The translations under genes and the position numbers were made by a program. The notes below the pieces were generated by a model, which was not told the origin of the DNA, did no database searches, and was given only the letters and a program-made list of their open reading frames with translations. 37,250 nt of DNA. Origin: Cyanobacteria bacterium OH_CDB_20 (GTDB taxonomy: Bacteria; Cyanobacteriota; Vampirovibrionia; Gastranaerophilales; Gastranaerophilaceae). This document shows positions 34,201-37,250 of this stretch, piece by piece; the first letter of the stretch is position 1; each line of letters starts with the position of its first letter. Location: the NCBI GenBank assembly GCA_023415935.1, contig JAEZIX010000019.1, forward strand, positions 1 through 37,250, written 5' to 3'.

Positions 34201-36039
34201 ATGAAAATATCAATAATAACAGCAAGTTATAATTATGCTGATTACATAAAAGAAACCATTGAAAGCGTCATCAATCAAACTTATGAAAACTGGGAAATGA
34301 TAATAGTTGATGATGGATCAAAAGACGATTCCGTTCGTGTTATAGAATCATATTGCGAAAAAAATCCTAAAATAAAATTATACCAACACAAAAATCATCA
34401 GAATAAAGGGCTTGCAGAAACCCTCAAATTGGCAATTTCTAAAGCAGATAGTGATTGGATTGTCTTTTTAGAATCAGATGACACAATAACTCCTGATTAT
34501 TTAAGTAAAAAATTAGATATTATAACAAAACATCCTGATGTTCGTTTTATATTCAATGACGTTCAAACTTTTGGTGATGTGTGTAATCTAGCTGCTGAGA
34601 ATGTTTGCCAAGATTATTTCCAGAACATGTACTCCATAGTAAAAAATAGAAAATTCCCTGCAAATTTAGCCAAAGATTTTTCTTATATGAATTTTGTACC
34701 AACTTTTTCTTGTGTAATGCTAAAAAAAGAAGTTTTAAAAAATATAAACTTCAAATCAATAATTCCTCAATGGCTTGATACATTTTTGTGGAGTCAAATA
34801 CTGGGGGTTAATGATTGTTATTACATTGATGAAAAACTAACTAACTGGCGAATTCATAGTAAAAGTTATAACCATACAAAAATAAACAAACGTGACAAAA
34901 TTATTTTCGATTATTTAATTAATAAAAATTTGAGAAGTGCAAGTATTTACTTACTGGGATATTTGCGTATGTTATGGTATCTGCTATGGAAATGCGAAAG
35001 ACGGAAGGTGATTAGTTTACACTATAGAGAAAGAGAACTCTTCCTTTTTAGAAAAAAACTTGCATTTGGAAAGCAAAAAATACAAAATTTTTCAAGAGAT
35101 AAAATTTTTAATCCGAAAGCACCAAAAGTTGTGTCAGATGACTTAATAAGTGTTATTGTCCCTGCTTATAATGAAGAAAAAAACATTTTGAAATGTTTAA
35201 ATTCTTTAATTGAGCAAACTTATACCAATCTGGAAATTATTGTTGTATATCTTGACAGCTCAGATAGAACATTAGAACTAATAAATTCTGTGAAAGACAG
35301 CCGAATAAGAATAGCACATCAAACAAGTAAAACCGGCCCTGGTGGAGCCAGAAATATAGGTTTAGATAATGCTAAAGGTAAATATCTCGGATTTACAGAA
35401 GCTGATGATTGTATTCCTTGTGATTTTTATGAAAAATTACATGCTTCAATCACAAAAAATGATTCTGATGTTGCGATAGGTGAAATTATTGAAATTTTTC
35501 AAAACAATGAAGGCTCATATATTACTAGAATAAAAAAAGACAAAGTTTACTGCTCGCTTTTTGATAAACTTTTAACAATGAATAATGGAGCAGCTTTTAA
35601 TAAATTATTTAAAACATCTATAATTAAAGAAAATAACGTAAGATTTACCGACTATTATAGATTTGAGGATAATCCTTTCTTGCTAAAAATGCTTTATTTT
35701 TCCAATAGTATTTCTTTAACTAATAAAGCAAAGTATTATTATTTTTGTGACGGAGAACAATGGTCTGAAAGTTATAAACAATTTTTAATCGAAAGTATTC
35801 CTCCTATAGCAAAAGAAATGGTCAATTTTAGCCGTGAAAAGTTCTTCAACAGAGAAGAATCAAATTTAGTTAAAACCATTGTAATTAACAGCTTTGTAAG
35901 AAACTTTTTGCAAAATGAAAACGTATATCAAGAGCTACATAACATACTCGGTGCAGAATTCTTTGATAGACATCAAAAAGAATTTGAAGAAAAATTCAAG
36001 ATTAAAATAAATAACAATAAGGATTTAGTAAAAAATTAA
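34201..36039 (+). CDS. Tandem GT2 glycosyltransferase (two catalytic-like domains)
   Basis: This 612-aa protein carries two GT2 modules. Domain 1 (about 1-290) is canonical: ISIITASYNYADYI, IIVDDGSKDDS (DDGS at 37-40) and LESDDTITPDY (ESDD at 91-94). A basic linker (KCERRKVISLHYRERELF) leads to domain 2 (about 313-600), which has ISVIVPAYNEEKN, VVYLDSSDRT (about 348-357) in place of DDGS, GARNIGLDNAKGKYLGF, and EADD (400-403). Domain 2 is the paralogue of the 24138 protein. Two domains in one chain suggest transfer of two sugars in sequence, or one active and one binding domain. The gene follows the methyltransferase by 12 bp. Its first 70 bp have a fossil copy at 33195. Confidence 0.85.
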   Translation: MKISIITASYNYADYIKETIESVINQTYENWEMIIVDDGSKDDSVRVIESYCEKNPKIKLYQHKNHQNKGLAETLKLAISKADSDWIVFLESDDTITPDYLSKKLDIITKHPDVRFIFNDVQTFGDVCNLAAENVCQDYFQNMYSIVKNRKFPANLAKDFSYMNFVPTFSCVMLKKEVLKNINFKSIIPQWLDTFLWSQILGVNDCYYIDEKLTNWRIHSKSYNHTKINKRDKIIFDYLINKNLRSASIYLLGYLRMLWYLLWKCERRKVISLHYRERELFLFRKKLAFGKQKIQNFSRDKIFNPKAPKVVSDDLISVIVPAYNEEKNILKCLNSLIEQTYTNLEIIVVYLDSSDRTLELINSVKDSRIRIAHQTSKTGPGGARNIGLDNAKGKYLGFTEADDCIPCDFYEKLHASITKNDSDVAIGEIIEIFQNNEGSYITRIKKDKVYCSLFDKLLTMNNGAAFNKLFKTSIIKENNVRFTDYYRFEDNPFLLKMLYFSNSISLTNKAKYYYFCDGEQWSESYKQFLIESIPPIAKEMVNFSREKFFNREESNLVKTIVINSFVRNFLQNENVYQELHNILGAEFFDRHQKEFEEKFKIKINNNKDLVKN

Positions 36040-36059
36040 TACGAGGAAGGAGTACATAG

Positions 36060-36941
36060 TTGTATTTAATAATTGGTGGCAGCGGTTTTTTAGGTCGCTA
36101 CGTAATAAAAAATATTCTCCAAATAACTAATGAAAAAATTGCAGCAACTTTTTCCTCAAATCTACCTAAATATACAGATGAAAGACTTACTTGGGAAAGG
36201 TTTGATGTCTGTAATATAAAAGCAATACAAGAATTGAAGAGCAAATATGCAAACGAATCAATCAAGATTGTATATCTTGCGGCTTATCATCATCCTGACA
36301 AAGTAGCTGAAAACCCGCAATTAGCTTGGGAGAATAACGTCATTGCCTTAGCTAATTTTGTTAATATTTTTGATAATGTTCAGTGTTTTTATTATTCATC
36401 TACTGATACTGTCTATGGAGAAGGCTCTATAGATTATAAATTTAAAGAATCTGATGATCTCAATCCTGTAAATTTATATGGAAAGCACAAAGTTTTAGCC
36501 GAACAAATAGTATTAACAAAAGGTTATAACGTTGTCAGATTCCCTTTTATAATTGGAACAAGTCTTGTTGAAAATAAAAAGCATTTCTTTGATAATATTT
36601 TAACTGATATTAAAGCTGGCAAAACTGTTGAAATGTTTTCTGATTCTTATCGTTCAACTTTAAGTTTTAATCAATGTTCACGATATTTGATTGAAATAAT
36701 TGAAAAATATGGAAACTGTGATGAAAAAATTATAAATATCTCAGGTGATGACACGCTTTCTAAATACGATGTGGCGCTATTAATGGCAGAAAAATATAAT
36801 TTAGATACAAATTTGGTAAAACCAATATCCGTAAAAAATGCAAGTTCAATATTCAAAGTAAAAAGAGCAACTACAGCAGTTCTTGATAATCAAAAGCTCA
36901 AAAAACTTTTAAACATTAATGAAATAAAATTGGAGATATAA
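36060..36941 (+). CDS. NAD(P)-dependent nucleotide-sugar SDR, paralogue of the 28905 gene
   Basis: This is a 293-aa SDR with a TTG start and a strong GGAAGGAG seven bases before it. It has GGSGFLGRYVI (6-16), SSTDTVYGEG (113-122), Y140-x-x-x-K144 (LYGKHKVLAEQ), FPFIIGTSLVENKKHFFDN and RSTLSFNQCSRYLIE. Motif order and length follow the 28905-29780 protein closely, and the two share an N-terminal MYLIIGG and a closing (K/R)xx(T)-x-x-LDN element. A cupin gene starts one base after its stop. In CapF-type enzymes an SDR and a cupin are fused, so this adjacent pair may be a split equivalent that reduces and isomerises a 4-keto-sugar nucleotide. The substrate is not certain. Confidence 0.78.
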   Translation: MYLIIGGSGFLGRYVIKNILQITNEKIAATFSSNLPKYTDERLTWERFDVCNIKAIQELKSKYANESIKIVYLAAYHHPDKVAENPQLAWENNVIALANFVNIFDNVQCFYYSSTDTVYGEGSIDYKFKESDDLNPVNLYGKHKVLAEQIVLTKGYNVVRFPFIIGTSLVENKKHFFDNILTDIKAGKTVEMFSDSYRSTLSFNQCSRYLIEIIEKYGNCDEKIINISGDDTLSKYDVALLMAEKYNLDTNLVKPISVKNASSIFKVKRATTAVLDNQKLKKLLNINEIKLEI

Positions 36942-36942
36942 A

Positions 36943-37250
36943 TTGTTAATTGAATTTTTACAAACAGATTTTGATTTTAAAGACGAACGAGGATCTTTAA
37001 TACAGCTTGTGCATAAAGATTGGAAGCAAGTAAACTATATTACCAGCTTGGCCGGTACTATAAGAGGTAATCATTACCATAAAGTTAATCAAGAAGCATT
37101 TTTTGTTATAGATGGTAGCTTTAAGTTAAAGTTAACAAATATAAAAACAAATGAAAATGATGAATATATAATTGAAGCCGGAACTTTTTTTAAAATTATG
37201 CCCGATGTAAGTCATAGCTTTGAGTTTTTAACCAACACTCAACTAATATC
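36943..37250 (+). CDS. Cupin sugar-nucleotide isomerase/epimerase-like protein (3-prime end outside window)
   Basis: An open frame of 102 codons runs from a TTG at 36943 to the edge, with GGAG seven bases upstream. The start is one base after the SDR stop. The visible part contains DFDFKDERGSLIQLVHKDW, then the cupin core GTIRGNHYHKVNQEAFFVI with two histidines, DGSFKLKL, EAGTFFKIMP and DVSHSFEF with a third histidine. The order resembles the cupin domain at the C-terminus of CapF and also FdtA/WxcM-type 3,4-ketoisomerases. It is less like RmlC. A metal-binding cupin acting on the keto-sugar made upstream is the likely function. The missing C-terminus prevents a finer call. Confidence 0.75.
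   Translation, partial: MLIEFLQTDFDFKDERGSLIQLVHKDWKQVNYITSLAGTIRGNHYHKVNQEAFFVIDGSFKLKLTNIKTNENDEYIIEAGTFFKIMPDVSHSFEFLTNTQLI

Noticed and set aside
36943..37250. Calling the cupin RmlC (dTDP-4-keto-rhamnose 3,5-epimerase)
   Set aside because: The RmlC pattern (GVLRGLHxQ) is absent; GTIRGNHYHK fits CapF/FdtA-type cupins better.
1..37250. Mobile elements, phage genes or reverse transcriptase-based diversity systems
   Set aside because: No transposase, integrase, terminal inverted repeats, phage structural genes or RT motif were recognised.

Overview
The window is very AT-rich and densely coded, with a Gram-negative-type (diderm) cell-surface theme throughout. It carries a two-partner secretion pair, which needs an outer membrane, plus a large locus for sugar-nucleotide synthesis and glycan assembly. 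The base composition, the mix of cell-surface genes and a small 95-aa protein with an N-terminal FxG-type motif (ANFRGTF) suggest a gut-type Gastranaerophilales/Melainabacteria-like genome. This placement comes from recall rather than from a marker gene, so it is held with moderate-to-low confidence.

Layout. (1) 1-5162 (minus): a giant filamentous-haemagglutinin-like exoprotein (TpsA), open at the left edge of the window, is transcribed divergently from its likely transporter TpsB (5417-7183, plus). (2) 7355-8333: a small secreted HExxH protein whose ribosome-binding site lies in a potential hairpin, and the 95-aa FxG protein. (3) 8511-20412: glycan-assembly genes. One GT-C-like membrane protein is on plus (8511-10199). 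A six-gene minus-strand operon (17648 down to 10214) encodes a membrane protein, a radical SAM enzyme, a nucleotide-sugar dehydrogenase, an SDR epimerase/dehydratase, a GT-C-like protein and a GT2. A divergent two-gene plus operon (17813-20412) encodes a polyprenyl-phosphate-sugar-synthase-like GT2 and another GT-C-like protein. (4) 22610-20414 (minus): a B12-type radical SAM protein with Cx4CxxC spacing, overlapping a small coiled-coil gene. (5) 23885-22755 (minus): an acidic protein with an EF-hand/dockerin-like loop and a strong terminator. (6) 24138 to the right edge (plus): a tightly packed operon of thirteen genes.

How the genes work together. The right-hand operon holds the four recognised steps to GDP-D-glycero-alpha-D-manno-heptose: GmhA isomerase, HddA kinase, GmhB phosphatase and HddC guanylyltransferase. 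Next to them are a GDP-mannose/GDP-heptose 4,6-dehydratase-like SDR, two RmlD-like SDRs, a cupin, a B12-type radical SAM enzyme, a methyltransferase and several glycosyltransferases. The simplest reading is a surface glycan (capsule, O-antigen or protein glycan) built with a modified heptose. The left-hand operon probably supplies a uronic-acid-type sugar and lipid-linked-sugar-dependent GT-C transferases. No flippase, polymerase, initiating transferase or ABC exporter is visible, so the locus probably continues outside the window.

The most unusual points are: three different radical SAM enzymes in one glycan region; a GmhB that has lost half of its zinc site; paralogous GT2 domains with a VYLDS motif in place of DDGS; a 44-bp glycosyltransferase fossil between two intact genes; and the highly repetitive, divergently encoded TpsA adhesin.
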